Assembly (NCBI RefSeq): GCF_900626285.1
Contig: NZ_LR131147.1
Location: 1,246,352-1,287,988 of the forward strand
Direction of reading: 5' to 3'
Source: Intestinimonas massiliensis (ex Afouda et al. 2020)
GTDB taxonomy: Bacteria > Bacillota > Clostridia > Oscillospirales > Oscillospiraceae
DNA: 41,637 nucleotides
Under the pieces are notes generated by a model. It was not told the origin of the DNA. It saw only the letters and a list, made by a program, of their open reading frames with translations, and did no database searches. Made by a program: the position numbers and the translations under genes. This document shows positions 34,040 through 41,513 of this stretch, in pieces. The first letter of the stretch is position 1; each line of letters opens with the position of its first letter.

Positions 34040-34520
34040 GCTCCAGACACCCCACTGATACTATGTTGCTCTCAGTATAACAGGTATTGTCCGGTTCGTC
34101 GAGTTCTTCCCGCAGCCATGCTCCGGCTTGGATCTGTTCCAGCAGCTCCACCTTTGTCCAGTGGTGCCCCAGAGCGGCCCGGAGATACCAGATGCGCTCG
34201 TCAAAGCTCTCACAGCCTTCTAGGATGGCCATATTTTGTGTCCAGCCCAGCTTCAGGGCCAGCGCCCTCAGCTCTGAATTGTCGGCATAGGCGCGGTAAA
34301 ATTCCCGCATCCGCCGCAGGTTTCGCGGGGAGAATCCTCTATCCCCAGGGTAGTTTGCCTGGAGATACTCGGCGGCCATGACCGCCGTGCCCTTCTCCGG
34401 GTGGGCACAGACGATCTTGCCGATCTCAAAGTACAGCTCCATCTGCGGGAACTCCGCCCCCATGAGCTGATCCAGTATCCCATACATGGCGCTGTAATCG
34501 GTTGGCTTTCTGACGTTCAT
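33654..34520 (-). CDS. DUF1016 N-terminal domain protein without nuclease domain
   Basis: The start at 34520 has AAAGGAG. Residues about 1-150 match the N-terminal domain of DUF1016/YhcG proteins: SAMYGILDQLMGAEFPQMELYFEIGKIV, GFSPRNLRRMREFYRAYAD and LGWTQNMAILEGCES. Full-length YhcG proteins then carry a PD-(D/E)XK nuclease domain, which is absent here. After LDEPDNTCY the frame runs on for about 130 residues inside the phosphatase gene in a shifted frame, with low-complexity composition. The native end is probably near 34080-34040 and the stop has been lost, or the long overlap is fortuitous. The protein is perhaps a DNA- or partner-binding fragment. Confidence 0.7.
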   Translation of the reverse strand: MNVRKPTDYSAMYGILDQLMGAEFPQMELYFEIGKIVCAHPEKGTAVMAAEYLQANYPGDRGFSPRNLRRMREFYRAYADNSELRALALKLGWTQNMAILEGCESFDERIWYLRAALGHHWTKVELLEQIQAGAWLREELDEPDNTCYTESNIVSVGCLEHEEDPFCVSWQYLSEPDGRVCDEGLGEKGGTGGPVPDRLGGHQPGGARQSGLPASSAKAGGARYRLRRPCRPAAPQPRLRGVRPAHWNGSGQPPQHVSHLRRRLQRQDAPPDGIRRPPGSGGSRPLVH

Positions 34521-34559
34521 TGAGCTCTCCTTTCTGGCGCCCCGCGCCTGCTTTGATCG

Positions 34560-34600
34560 CAAAAGGGAGCACGGCGTCTGATGCACCGTGCTCCCTTTTG
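34560..34600 (-). terminator. Terminator between the YolD-like and DUF1016 genes
   Basis: A 15-bp perfect stem (CAAAAGGGAGCACGG / CCGTGCTCCCTTTTG, loop of 11) lies 8 bases after the YolD-like stop. The T-run within the distal arm ends the polymerase-YolD transcript. Confidence 0.8.
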
Positions 34601-34607
34601 TGGTCAA

Positions 34608-35030
34608 CTACATAAGTGTTTGGAAGATGTCGCTCTCCAGAGTCACCACATCTTCCAGTGGAATCTCTGTCCCGTCTGTCAAAACCAGGCTCCGCTCCAG
34701 TTCTCTGAGCTTTTTCAGTCGGCCGGTGGTGGTCAGGTAAGCCCCGCCGTCCTTCTTTTCGTCCCGCTGGAACCAAGTGACGGTGAGCTCCGGCCGTTCG
34801 TCCATGTACTCCAGCAGCACGGCCTGCCTCCGGTCCAACTCTGCCTTGGTGTCCTCATCCAACTCTATCTTCTGCTCCGTCAGCCGGGCGGTCTCGGCAA
34901 TGGCGGCCCCGTGGCCGCTCAGGGCGGCAAAGGGACTGAAAATCGCGGCCCGGTCGCGGATGGGCATCCGGGGGTGCCGCTTGGAGGTGGGATGCGGGAG
35001 GTTTATGATGTCGTCGTATGGCCCACTCAT
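34608..35030 (-). CDS. YolD-like family protein
   Basis: A 140-residue protein. RHPRMPIRDRAAIFSPFAALSGH at residues 18-40 is the YolD-like signature (RAxxFxPFAAL). The following charged helix and beta region (VTWFQRDEKKDGGAYLTTTGRLKKL) also fit. YolD-like proteins are regularly encoded next to Y-family polymerases and are thought to be their partners or regulators. The start overlaps the polymerase gene by 4 bases. A terminator follows, so the pair forms a two-gene unit. Confidence 0.85.
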   Translation of the reverse strand: MSGPYDDIINLPHPTSKRHPRMPIRDRAAIFSPFAALSGHGAAIAETARLTEQKIELDEDTKAELDRRQAVLLEYMDERPELTVTWFQRDEKKDGGAYLTTTGRLKKLRELERSLVLTDGTEIPLEDVVTLESDIFQTLM

Positions 35031-36547
35031 GCCTGATGCCCTCCGATCGTTTGGTTGCGCTCTTTGGCCGTGGCGCCATCCTCCAGGTTCATCCCCTTGA
35101 GGATGGCGTTCTTGCCGTACCGCTTCTTGATGCCCAGCATGGCCTCCTGGAGCTTCCGCTCCCGGGCATGGGCAGCCTCGCCCGCCTGTTCCTGTTGTTC
35201 CCTGACGGAGTAGTCGGTGAACAGATCCATCTGCTCCGCCTCGTGCCCATTGGGGGCCTCCGCCTCATCCAGCAGCTTATTGGCGCTGATGCTCAGACGG
35301 CGGATGAGCAGGTTCTTATCCACAATCCTGTCATAGAGGGTGGCTGCTGCCTTTTGCAGATCATTGGCTGACGAGGTGTAGGTGAAGTTCTCCGTGCCCA
35401 CTGCGTGCTTGGGGATGCTCCGTCCGTAGCGGTCAGTGGTCACCGGGCCGTGGTAGTTCTGACGGCGGCCTGGGTCGTCCAGGTTCTCCCGGTCATAGCC
35501 CACAGTGAGCACCAGCTGGTTGGTCACCAGCCGCTTGTCTACCAGATCCAGCGCCAGGGCATCCGCCATCTCCCGTACCACCAGACGGGCCTTGTCAAAG
35601 TCATAGGGGCACTGAAGCACCTGGCCGGAGACGATGCTCTTGTTCTCCGGCTTGTACGCCTTCACGTCCGCGATGGTGCAGGGCTCCCAGCCCCAGGCGT
35701 GGTCGATCAAAATCTCCGCGTTGACCCCAAACAGCTTGTAGAGCAGCTCCTCATTGTGGTAATCTGTAGGCTTGCCAATGGAGCACCGGGCGATGTCCCC
35801 CATGGTGTACAGGCCGTTGGCCTCCAGCTTGCCCGCGTAGCCCTTGCCCACCCGCCAGAAGTCCGTCAGGGGCCGGTGCGCCCAGAGCAGGCGACGGTAG
35901 CTCTCCTCCGTGAGCTTGGCGATGCGGACGCCGTGCCGGTCGGCCCGGATATGCTTGGACACGATATCCATGGCCACCTTGGCCAGATATAGATTGCTCC
36001 CCATCCCCGCAGCAGCGGTAATGCCGGTGGTGTTCAGAATATCCAGGAGGATGGTCTGGGTCAGCTCCCGGGCCGTCATTCTGTAGGTGTCCAGGTAGTT
36101 GGTCACGTCCATGAACACCTCGTCGATGCTGTAGGGGAAGATATCCTCCGGCGCGATGTATTTCAGATAGATGCTGTAGATTCTCGTGCTCCAGTCAATA
36201 TAGTGGGCCATCCGGGGCGGGGCCACCAGGTAGTCCAGAGCCAGAGATGGGTTCTCCTGCACCGACCGGTCGTGCCAAGAGGCGCCGGTGAGTCGTCGGC
36301 CCGGGGCCTGCCGCTGTCGCCGGAGATTGACCTCTTTCACCTTCTGCACTACCTCAAAGAGCCGGGCCCGGCCGGAGATGCCGTAGGCTTTGAGGGAGGG
36401 GGACACCGCCAGGCAGATGGTCTTGTCCGTCCGCCGCTTGTCCGCCACCACCAGGTTGGTGGTCATGGGGTCCAGCCCCCGCTCCACGCACTCCACCGAG
36501 GCGTAAAAGCTCTTCAAATCGCAGCAAATGTAACACTTCTCCTTCAC
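35027..36547 (-). CDS. Y-family (UmuC/DinB-type) DNA polymerase, 5' end disturbed by IS110
   Basis: A translesion polymerase of about 506 residues. Catalytic carboxylates are in CCDLKSFYASVECVERGLDP (first Asp) and YSIDEVFMDVT (Asp-Glu). TTGITAAAGMGSNLYLAKVAMD and the little-finger domain (RRLSISANKLLDE) follow. A beta-clamp-like motif QMDLF lies near the end. An IS110 copy ends 7 bases upstream. The frame runs into it, so the first 23 codons of the longest frame are IS sequence. GTG at 36547 is the plausible start, and the only ribosome site, TAGGAG, comes from the IS terminus. Native leader and promoter are lost, so expression is doubtful. Confidence 0.88.
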   Translation of the reverse strand: MKEKCYICCDLKSFYASVECVERGLDPMTTNLVVADKRRTDKTICLAVSPSLKAYGISGRARLFEVVQKVKEVNLRRQRQAPGRRLTGASWHDRSVQENPSLALDYLVAPPRMAHYIDWSTRIYSIYLKYIAPEDIFPYSIDEVFMDVTNYLDTYRMTARELTQTILLDILNTTGITAAAGMGSNLYLAKVAMDIVSKHIRADRHGVRIAKLTEESYRRLLWAHRPLTDFWRVGKGYAGKLEANGLYTMGDIARCSIGKPTDYHNEELLYKLFGVNAEILIDHAWGWEPCTIADVKAYKPENKSIVSGQVLQCPYDFDKARLVVREMADALALDLVDKRLVTNQLVLTVGYDRENLDDPGRRQNYHGPVTTDRYGRSIPKHAVGTENFTYTSSANDLQKAAATLYDRIVDKNLLIRRLSISANKLLDEAEAPNGHEAEQMDLFTDYSVREQQEQAGEAAHARERKLQEAMLGIKKRYGKNAILKGMNLEDGATAKERNQTIGGHQA

Positions 36548-36627
36548 GCCCCAGTCACTCCTATTACAATAAATTTGGACAGGAAAACCGGGCAGCCAGT
36601 TCGGCTTTCCCTCCATCTCGTGCCTAA

Positions 36628-36716
36628 GCTACAATAAGAGGAGCAACTGGCTGACCAATCACTCCTTGGGCTTATATGTCCGTGCGAAAGACTGTTAGCC
36701 ATCCTCTTGTTGTAGC
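36628..36716 (+). ncRNA. Bridge-RNA-like structured left end, copy 1
   Basis: A 15-bp stem (GCTACAATAAGAGGA 36628-36642 with 36702-36716, one G-U) encloses a second stem (TGGCTGAC 36648-36655 with GTTAGCCA 36694-36701) and a 38-base loop. The loop contains TCACTCC (36659-36665), identical to the element's terminal bases at 36555. IS110 elements are known to encode a bridge RNA in such a left end, with loops that pair to donor and target. Expression is not shown. Confidence 0.65.
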
Positions 36717-36835
36717 GTTCGATTTAAGCAGGTTGAGCCACCGAATGTCGGAGAGTTCGCGTCACATAATAGATTGAATCGGCAGCGAGAAAAGATGGAT
36801 TCCGGTTGCAGATCCTTGGTATTGGAGGAACGCGA

Positions 36836-38020
36836 ATGAACTGTGTTGGCATTGATGTTTCCAAAGGGAAAAGCATGATCGCCGTCATGCGGCCCTTCGG
36901 AGAAGTGGTGGTTTCACCCTTTGAAGTGCGCCACACCGCCAGTGAACTGAGCAAGCTGGCAGGGTTGCTCAAAAGCCTGGACGGTGAGACCCGTGTGGTG
37001 ATGGAATCCACGGGTAATTACCACGCGCCGGTGGCCTGGCTGCTCCACGACGCGGGGCTTTATGTCTCCGTAGTCAATGCAATGCTGGTGCATGACTACG
37101 GGAACAACAGTTTAAGACGTGGCAAGACCGACAAGAAGGATGCCGTGAAGCTGGCCAACTACGGCCTTGACCACTGGCTCACACTGCCGAGATATGTCCC
37201 GGAAGAGGACACCCGGCTCATGCTGAAGACCTGCTACCGGCAGTACCAGCAGTATTCCAAAGTACAGACCATGCTGAAGAATAACTTAATCTCCCTGCTG
37301 GACACTACTTTTCCAGATGCAAACCGCCTGTTTACCAGTCCGCCCCGCACCGATGGCAGTGAGAAATGGGTAGACTTTGTGGCTGCTTTTTGGCATTGCG
37401 AGTGCGTCTGTGGCCTGTCTGAGAAGGCCTTTGCCGCCAAGTACCAGAAGTGGTGCAGAAAGCACGGCTACCATTTCAGCGAAGATAAGGCGCTGGACAT
37501 TTATGCCTCCGCCTGTGGACATTTCGGAGTTATGCCGAAAACGGATACAGCAAAACTTTTGGTAGAACAGGCCATTTTCCAACTCCGGGCAACTTCTGCC
37601 GCATTAGCTGCTCTCAAGCAGGAGATGCAGTCCCTGGCGGCTTCTCTGCCGGAGTATCCTGTGGTGATGGAGATGTTTGGTGTTGGTCCAACCCTCGGAC
37701 CTCAACTCATGGCTGAAATCGGCGATGTGCGCCGATTCCACTCCAAGAAGGCTTTGGTCGCCTTTGCGGGCATTGACGCCCCACCTTACCAATCCGGACA
37801 AATGGATGTCCGTAGCCGCAGCATCTCCAAGCGTGGTTCCGCTGCTTTACGCCGGACATTATTCCTTGTGATGGGCGTTTATCTGCAAAGCGCCCCTATG
37901 GGCGAACCTGTATACCAATTCATGGACAAAAAACGTTCCGAGGGAAAGCCTTACCGGGTCTACATGATGGCGTCTGCTAACAAGTTCCTGCGTATTTATT
38001 ACGCCTCGGTAACTGCTTAC
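36836..38020 (+). pseudogene. IS110-family transposase, copy 1, C-terminally truncated
   Basis: It encodes the DEDD RuvC-like domain (GIDVSKGKS with D7; VVMESTGNYH with E57; GKTDKKDAVKLA with the Asp pair) and the Transposase_20 domain with the serine motif PYQSGQMDV. The match to copy 2 ends at RIYYASVTAY. The frame then runs on to 38542 through unrelated DNA, adding about 170 foreign residues. Ribosome site GGAGG. The catalytic residues remain, but the right end of the element is missing, so it is probably immobile. Confidence 0.85.
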
Positions 38021-38280
38021 GGGAACGCATATCCCCGCCCCTGGGCGGTGAACAGCAGCCCCAGAATGCCGCCTACCAGGCCGAAGACCACCGGCGGGGC
38101 AAAAAGGCACGGATCACCAGACAGAAAAAGAGCTGCATCGCGGAGGCCGAGCCTGTGCCAACAGGGATACCATGGCGGGATCCCGTACCTGGATGTTCCC
38201 CAGGCGGTTCCCGGTACCCAGAATGGCGGGGAAAATGGGCAGCACCGGAAAGGCCAGTCACACGGTGCTTTGCAGGACGG
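38021..38280. other. Degraded sequence behind IS copy 1
   Basis: No intact gene. On the minus strand, short hydrophobic stretches appear in three frames (LAFPVLPIFPAILGTG; SASAMQLFFCLVIRAFLP; VVFGLVGGILGLLF then a stop). They look like a frameshifted end of a membrane protein. Identity not established. Confidence 0.35.
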
Positions 38281-38403
38281 GCATCCTGGTTGGCTGCGAG
38301 AATACCCTCATGGTCCACATCCGCCGCCTGCGGGAGAAGGAGGAGGCGGATCCCTCCCGTCCGCAGTTTCTGCTGACGGGGCGGGGCTGGGCTATCGGCT
38401 CCG
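38281..38403 (+). pseudogene. OmpR-type response regulator, C-terminal relic
   Basis: The plus strand encodes GCENTLMVHIRRLREKEEADPSRPQFLLTGRGW. This is the end of the winged-helix domain of OmpR/PhoB regulators (NTVMVHIRRLREKIE, then P..I.TVRGLGYRL). After LLTGRG the motif GLGYRLR continues only in the next frame, so one base has been lost. The N-terminal receiver domain and most of the winged helix are missing. It overlaps the 3' end of the TetR gene on the other strand. Confidence 0.7.
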
Positions 38404-39015
38404 GCGGGAGGGTACCGCGGCGGGAAGGCTGCCGTCCTTGGGCAGCACGCAGGACTGGATGATGTCGGCAATCATCTCTACCTCATCCGCGCAGTCCTGC
38501 CGCAGCCACTCCTTAACGATGGCGGCAATGCCCTCCACATAGTAGGCGATATAATAGGGACGGTGGGAGGCTGGGATCTCGAACCGCTCCAGGACGGGGC
38601 CGATGATGCGCTGCTTCAGGTCCCCGTACCGGGCATAGGCCTGCATGCTGCCTGGGTTCCGGAATGCCGCACGGTAGATCTTTTTGTTGTCCTTGATAAA
38701 GCGGAGATAGGGGAGAAGATACTCCCGGGTGACCAGAACCAGCTTTTCCCGCTCCCGGCTGCCCATATTGCCCAGAATCTCTTCTTCCTGCTGGGGGAAA
38801 TAGGAGAGAAAGCGCTGGTTGATCATCTCCAGGGTCTCATTCACCAGGTCGGCGATGGTCTCGTAGTGCAGGTAGAAGGTGGACCGGTTTACGCCGGCCC
38901 GGTGACAGATCTCCTTCACCGTAATATATTCCAGATCCTTCTCCTCCAGCAGCGCGATAAGCGCCTCGTTCATCCGCAGGGCGGTATTGAAGTATTTGCT
39001 TTCGGACTTGTTCAT
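38392..39015 (-). CDS. TetR/AcrR-family regulator
   Basis: A 207-residue regulator. The HTH is MNEALIALLEEKDLEYITVKEICHRAGVNRSTFYLHYETIADLV, about residues 14-58, followed by an all-helical ligand domain (YLLPYLRFIKDNKKIYRAAF) with a C-terminal IAYYVEGIAAIVKEWLRQDC typical of the DhaS/TetR_C group. The last dozen residues (LPAAVPSRRSR) fall in the response-regulator relic and are probably not native. It lies 18 bases after a small membrane protein gene on the same strand, which may be its target. Confidence 0.9.
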   Translation of the reverse strand: MNKSESKYFNTALRMNEALIALLEEKDLEYITVKEICHRAGVNRSTFYLHYETIADLVNETLEMINQRFLSYFPQQEEEILGNMGSREREKLVLVTREYLLPYLRFIKDNKKIYRAAFRNPGSMQAYARYGDLKQRIIGPVLERFEIPASHRPYYIAYYVEGIAAIVKEWLRQDCADEVEMIADIIQSCVLPKDGSLPAAVPSRRSR

Positions 39016-39033
39016 CTGCCGCCCTCCTCGTGT

Positions 39034-39393
39034 TTATTCTGCCGATTCGCTGATCTCCCGGGCCAGCTGCATGATCTCAAAGGCGTACTTTTCCTTGCCG
39101 GTCCGGAGAAGCTTTTTGTAGATGGGGTAGTTCAGGCCCACTCCGACAATGCCCAGGATGCCCAGAAGGATCCCGGCACCCGTCATCAGCATGCCGCCTT
39201 CTCCGATCACCTGCATGGAGAGGCACATCCCCAGGCCGAGGATCAGAGCCGCCCCAATGCCGAAACCATAGGCGAAAACTGTGGCCGGGCGCTTCGCTTT
39301 CCAGTCCAGCTTTCGCAGGGCGACCACCTTGGAGGTATCCTTGGGGGCATATTCGTTGGCAACGGCTTCCGCAAAAATTTTATCTGTGTTCAT
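39034..39393 (-). CDS. Small two-helix membrane protein
   Basis: A 119-residue protein. The N-terminus is polar (FAEAVANEYAPKDTSKVVALRKLD). Two membrane helices lie at about residues 38-58 and 66-87, followed by a cytoplasmic helix (KKLLRTGKEKYAFEIMQLAREI). No catalytic motif is seen. Homologues are common in Clostridia beside TetR or XRE regulators; function unknown. A purine-rich ribosome site (AAGAGGAGAA) precedes the ATG. Likely co-transcribed with the TetR gene. Confidence 0.75.
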   Translation of the reverse strand: MNTDKIFAEAVANEYAPKDTSKVVALRKLDWKAKRPATVFAYGFGIGAALILGLGMCLSMQVIGEGGMLMTGAGILLGILGIVGVGLNYPIYKKLLRTGKEKYAFEIMQLAREISESAE

Positions 39394-39506
39394 GGTACTA
39401 TTCTCCTCTTATAATCATTGATTCTCTGCAGCTGCTGATATGATCATAGAGGATGTAAGGCCAAAAGAAAACGACACGGTTTGTGATTCGTGCTGAGTTC
39501 AAACTT

Positions 39507-40016
39507 TTATACTTTTTTCCTTGTCAGACAAACTCCGACGATTGCCGCAATCAGGACAATGGGTGCCAACCTGACAAACAGCCATTCAAACGCGTGGGAG
39601 ACCGTGCCTGCGACGGCAATTTCCGGGTCACTGAAATCCCAACCCAGGTAAGGACTGTTGACGACCACTAAGGCCGCGGAAACTGCCACGATAACCACGC
39701 ATAATGAAATCAGCGACCAATGAAGGATTTTTCTTCTCAGTGCCTTCCTTCGTGCGAACTGCAAATTGATGATTTCCAGCTTTTCGGAGAGCACTTTTAC
39801 GGTATCTGCCTCCGATTCCATTACAGTCTCTCCCAGCAACGTGCTAACGGGCGTCTCAAGCGCTTCCGACAGGGAGATCAGCAGATCGGAATCCGGGACT
39901 GACAATCCCTGCTCCCATTTTGAGATGGTTTGCCGCACCACATTCAGCTTTATGGCAAGCTCTTGTTGGGAAAGCCCCTTTGATTTTCTAAGCGCTTTTA
40001 TGTTTTCGTTTAACAT
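39507..40016 (-). CDS. XRE regulator with C-terminal membrane segments
   Basis: A 169-residue protein. Residues 3-58 form an XRE HTH (NIKALRKSKGLSQQELAIKLNVVRQTISKWEQGLSVPD), a short linker follows, and two membrane helices lie at about residues 98-118 and 145-164. Membrane-attached XRE proteins of this kind are frequent in Firmicutes. The IS110 copy 2 terminus lies 6 bases before the ATG, so the native ribosome site and promoter were displaced. AGGAG from the IS end now stands 9 bases upstream. The coding part is intact. Confidence 0.88.
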   Translation of the reverse strand: MLNENIKALRKSKGLSQQELAIKLNVVRQTISKWEQGLSVPDSDLLISLSEALETPVSTLLGETVMESEADTVKVLSEKLEIINLQFARRKALRRKILHWSLISLCVVIVAVSAALVVVNSPYLGWDFSDPEIAVAGTVSHAFEWLFVRLAPIVLIAAIVGVCLTRKKV

Positions 40017-40095
40017 GTGGGCTCACTCCTATTACAATAAATTTGGACAGGAAAGCCGGGCAGCCAGTCCGGCTTTCCCTCCATCTCGTGCCTAA

Positions 40096-40184
40096 GCTAC
40101 AATAAGAGGAGCAACTGGCTGACCACTCACTCCTTGGGCTTGTAAGTCCGTACGAAAGACTGTCAGCCATCCTCTTGTTGTAGC
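40096..40184 (+). ncRNA. Bridge-RNA-like structured left end, copy 2
   Basis: Same fold as in copy 1: outer stem 40096-40110 with 40170-40184, inner stem TGGCTGAC (40116-40123) with GTCAGCCA (40162-40169). The latter is a full Watson-Crick pair where copy 1 has G-U. The loop has CTCACTCC at 40126-40133, matching the flank-plus-terminus CTCACTCC at 40022-40029. A downstream hairpin CCGG-ATG-CCGG replaces CCGA-ATG-TCGG of copy 1, a compensatory change. Confidence 0.68.
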
Positions 40185-40304
40185 GTTCGATTTCAGCAGG
40201 TTGAGCCACCGGATGCCGGGGAGTTCGCGTCACCCAATAGATTGAATCGGCAACGAGAAAAGATGGATTCCGGTTGCAGATTCTTTAGTATTGGAGGAAT
40301 GTGG

Positions 40305-41513
40305 ATGAACAGCGTTGGCATCGATGTTTCCAAAGGGAAAAGCATGATCGCCGTCATGCGCCCCTTCGGTGAGGTGGTGGTTTCACCCTTTGAAGTGCGA
40401 CACACCGCCAATGAACTGAACGAACTGGCAGGGCTGCTCAAAAGTTTGGACGGTGAGACCCGTGTGGTGATGGAATCCACGGGTAATTACCACGCGCCGG
40501 TGGCCTGGCTGCTCCACGACGCGGGACTTTATGTCTCCGTAGTCAATGCAATGCTGGTGCATGACTATGGGAACAACAGTTTAAGACGAGGCAAGACTGA
40601 CAAGAAGGACGCCGTGAAACTGGCCAACTACGGCCTTGACCACTGGCTCACACTACCGAAATATGTCCCGGAGGAGGACACCCGGCTCATGCTGAAGACC
40701 TGCTACCGGCAGTACCAGCAGTATTCCAAAGTACGGACCATGCTGAAGAACAACCTAATCTCCCTGCTGGACACCGCTTTCCCTGATGCAAACCGCCTGT
40801 TTACCAGTCCACCCCGCGCCGATGGCAGCGAGAAGTGGGTGGATTTTGTAGCCGCTTTTTGGCATTGTGAGTGTGTCTGTGGTTTGTCTAAAAAGGCCTT
40901 TACCACCCAATACCAGAAGTGGTGCAGAAAGCACGGCTACAATTTTAGCGAGGATAAGGCACTGGACATATACGCCTCTGCATGTGGACACTTCGGTGTC
41001 ATGCCGAAAACGGATACGGCAAAACTTTTGGTAGAACAGGCTGTTTCCCAACTCCGGGCAACTTCCGCCGCGTTAGCTGCTCTCAAGCAGGAGATGCAGT
41101 CCCTGGCCGTTTCTCTACCGGAGTATCCTGTGGTGATGGAGATGTTTGGTGTTGGCCCAACCCTCGGCCCCCAACTCATAGCTGAAATTGGCGATGTACG
41201 CCGTTTTCATTCCAAGAAAGCGCTGGTGGCCTTTGCAGGCATTGACGCCCCACCTTACCAATCTGGACAAGTGGATGTCCGTAGCCGTAACATTTCCAAG
41301 AGAGGATCTGCCTCACTGCGAAGGACGCTCTTTCTGGTGATGGGGGTCCTCCTGCAATGCGCTCCAATGGATGAGCCGGTCTACCAGTTCATGAACAAGA
41401 AACGCTCTGAAGGTAAGCCCTACCGTGTCTACATGATGGCCTCCGCCAACAAGTTCCTGCGCATCTACTACGCTTCTGTGAAAGCCTACCTGGATTCTCT
41501 GGAGCATGGCTGA
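40305..41513 (+). CDS. IS110-family transposase (intact)
   Basis: A 402-residue recombinase. The N-terminal DEDD RuvC-like domain has D7, E57, D99 and D102. A helical linker follows. The C-terminal Transposase_20 domain (FGVGPTLGPQLIAEIGDVRRF, ALVAFAGIDAPPYQSGQ, NISKRGSASLRR) has S320 as the probable catalytic serine. The start at 40305 has GGAGG 7 bases upstream. Recombination by this family is guided by an RNA from the element end, and the left end here has a suitable structure. Confidence 0.95.
   Translation: MNSVGIDVSKGKSMIAVMRPFGEVVVSPFEVRHTANELNELAGLLKSLDGETRVVMESTGNYHAPVAWLLHDAGLYVSVVNAMLVHDYGNNSLRRGKTDKKDAVKLANYGLDHWLTLPKYVPEEDTRLMLKTCYRQYQQYSKVRTMLKNNLISLLDTAFPDANRLFTSPPRADGSEKWVDFVAAFWHCECVCGLSKKAFTTQYQKWCRKHGYNFSEDKALDIYASACGHFGVMPKTDTAKLLVEQAVSQLRATSAALAALKQEMQSLAVSLPEYPVVMEMFGVGPTLGPQLIAEIGDVRRFHSKKALVAFAGIDAPPYQSGQVDVRSRNISKRGSASLRRTLFLVMGVLLQCAPMDEPVYQFMNKKRSEGKPYRVYMMASANKFLRIYYASVKAYLDSLEHG

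Larger units (their letters stand above)
36555..38020 (+). mobile_element. IS110-family element, copy 1, right end deleted
   Basis: It aligns with copy 2 from TCACTCC (36555 versus 40023) through the structured left end and nearly all of the transposase gene. Homology stops at 38020, seven codons before the transposase end, so the right terminus is gone. No terminal inverted repeats are seen, as usual for IS110. Many scattered differences from copy 2 show that the copies are not recent duplicates. Confidence 0.88.

Noticed and set aside
31505..34520. A complete defence island (AlbA-type ATPase, KilA-N, DUF1016, phosphatase)
   Set aside because: Two of the four parts are relics or lack their catalytic half, the spacing is loose and terminators separate them; treated as mixed accessory DNA.
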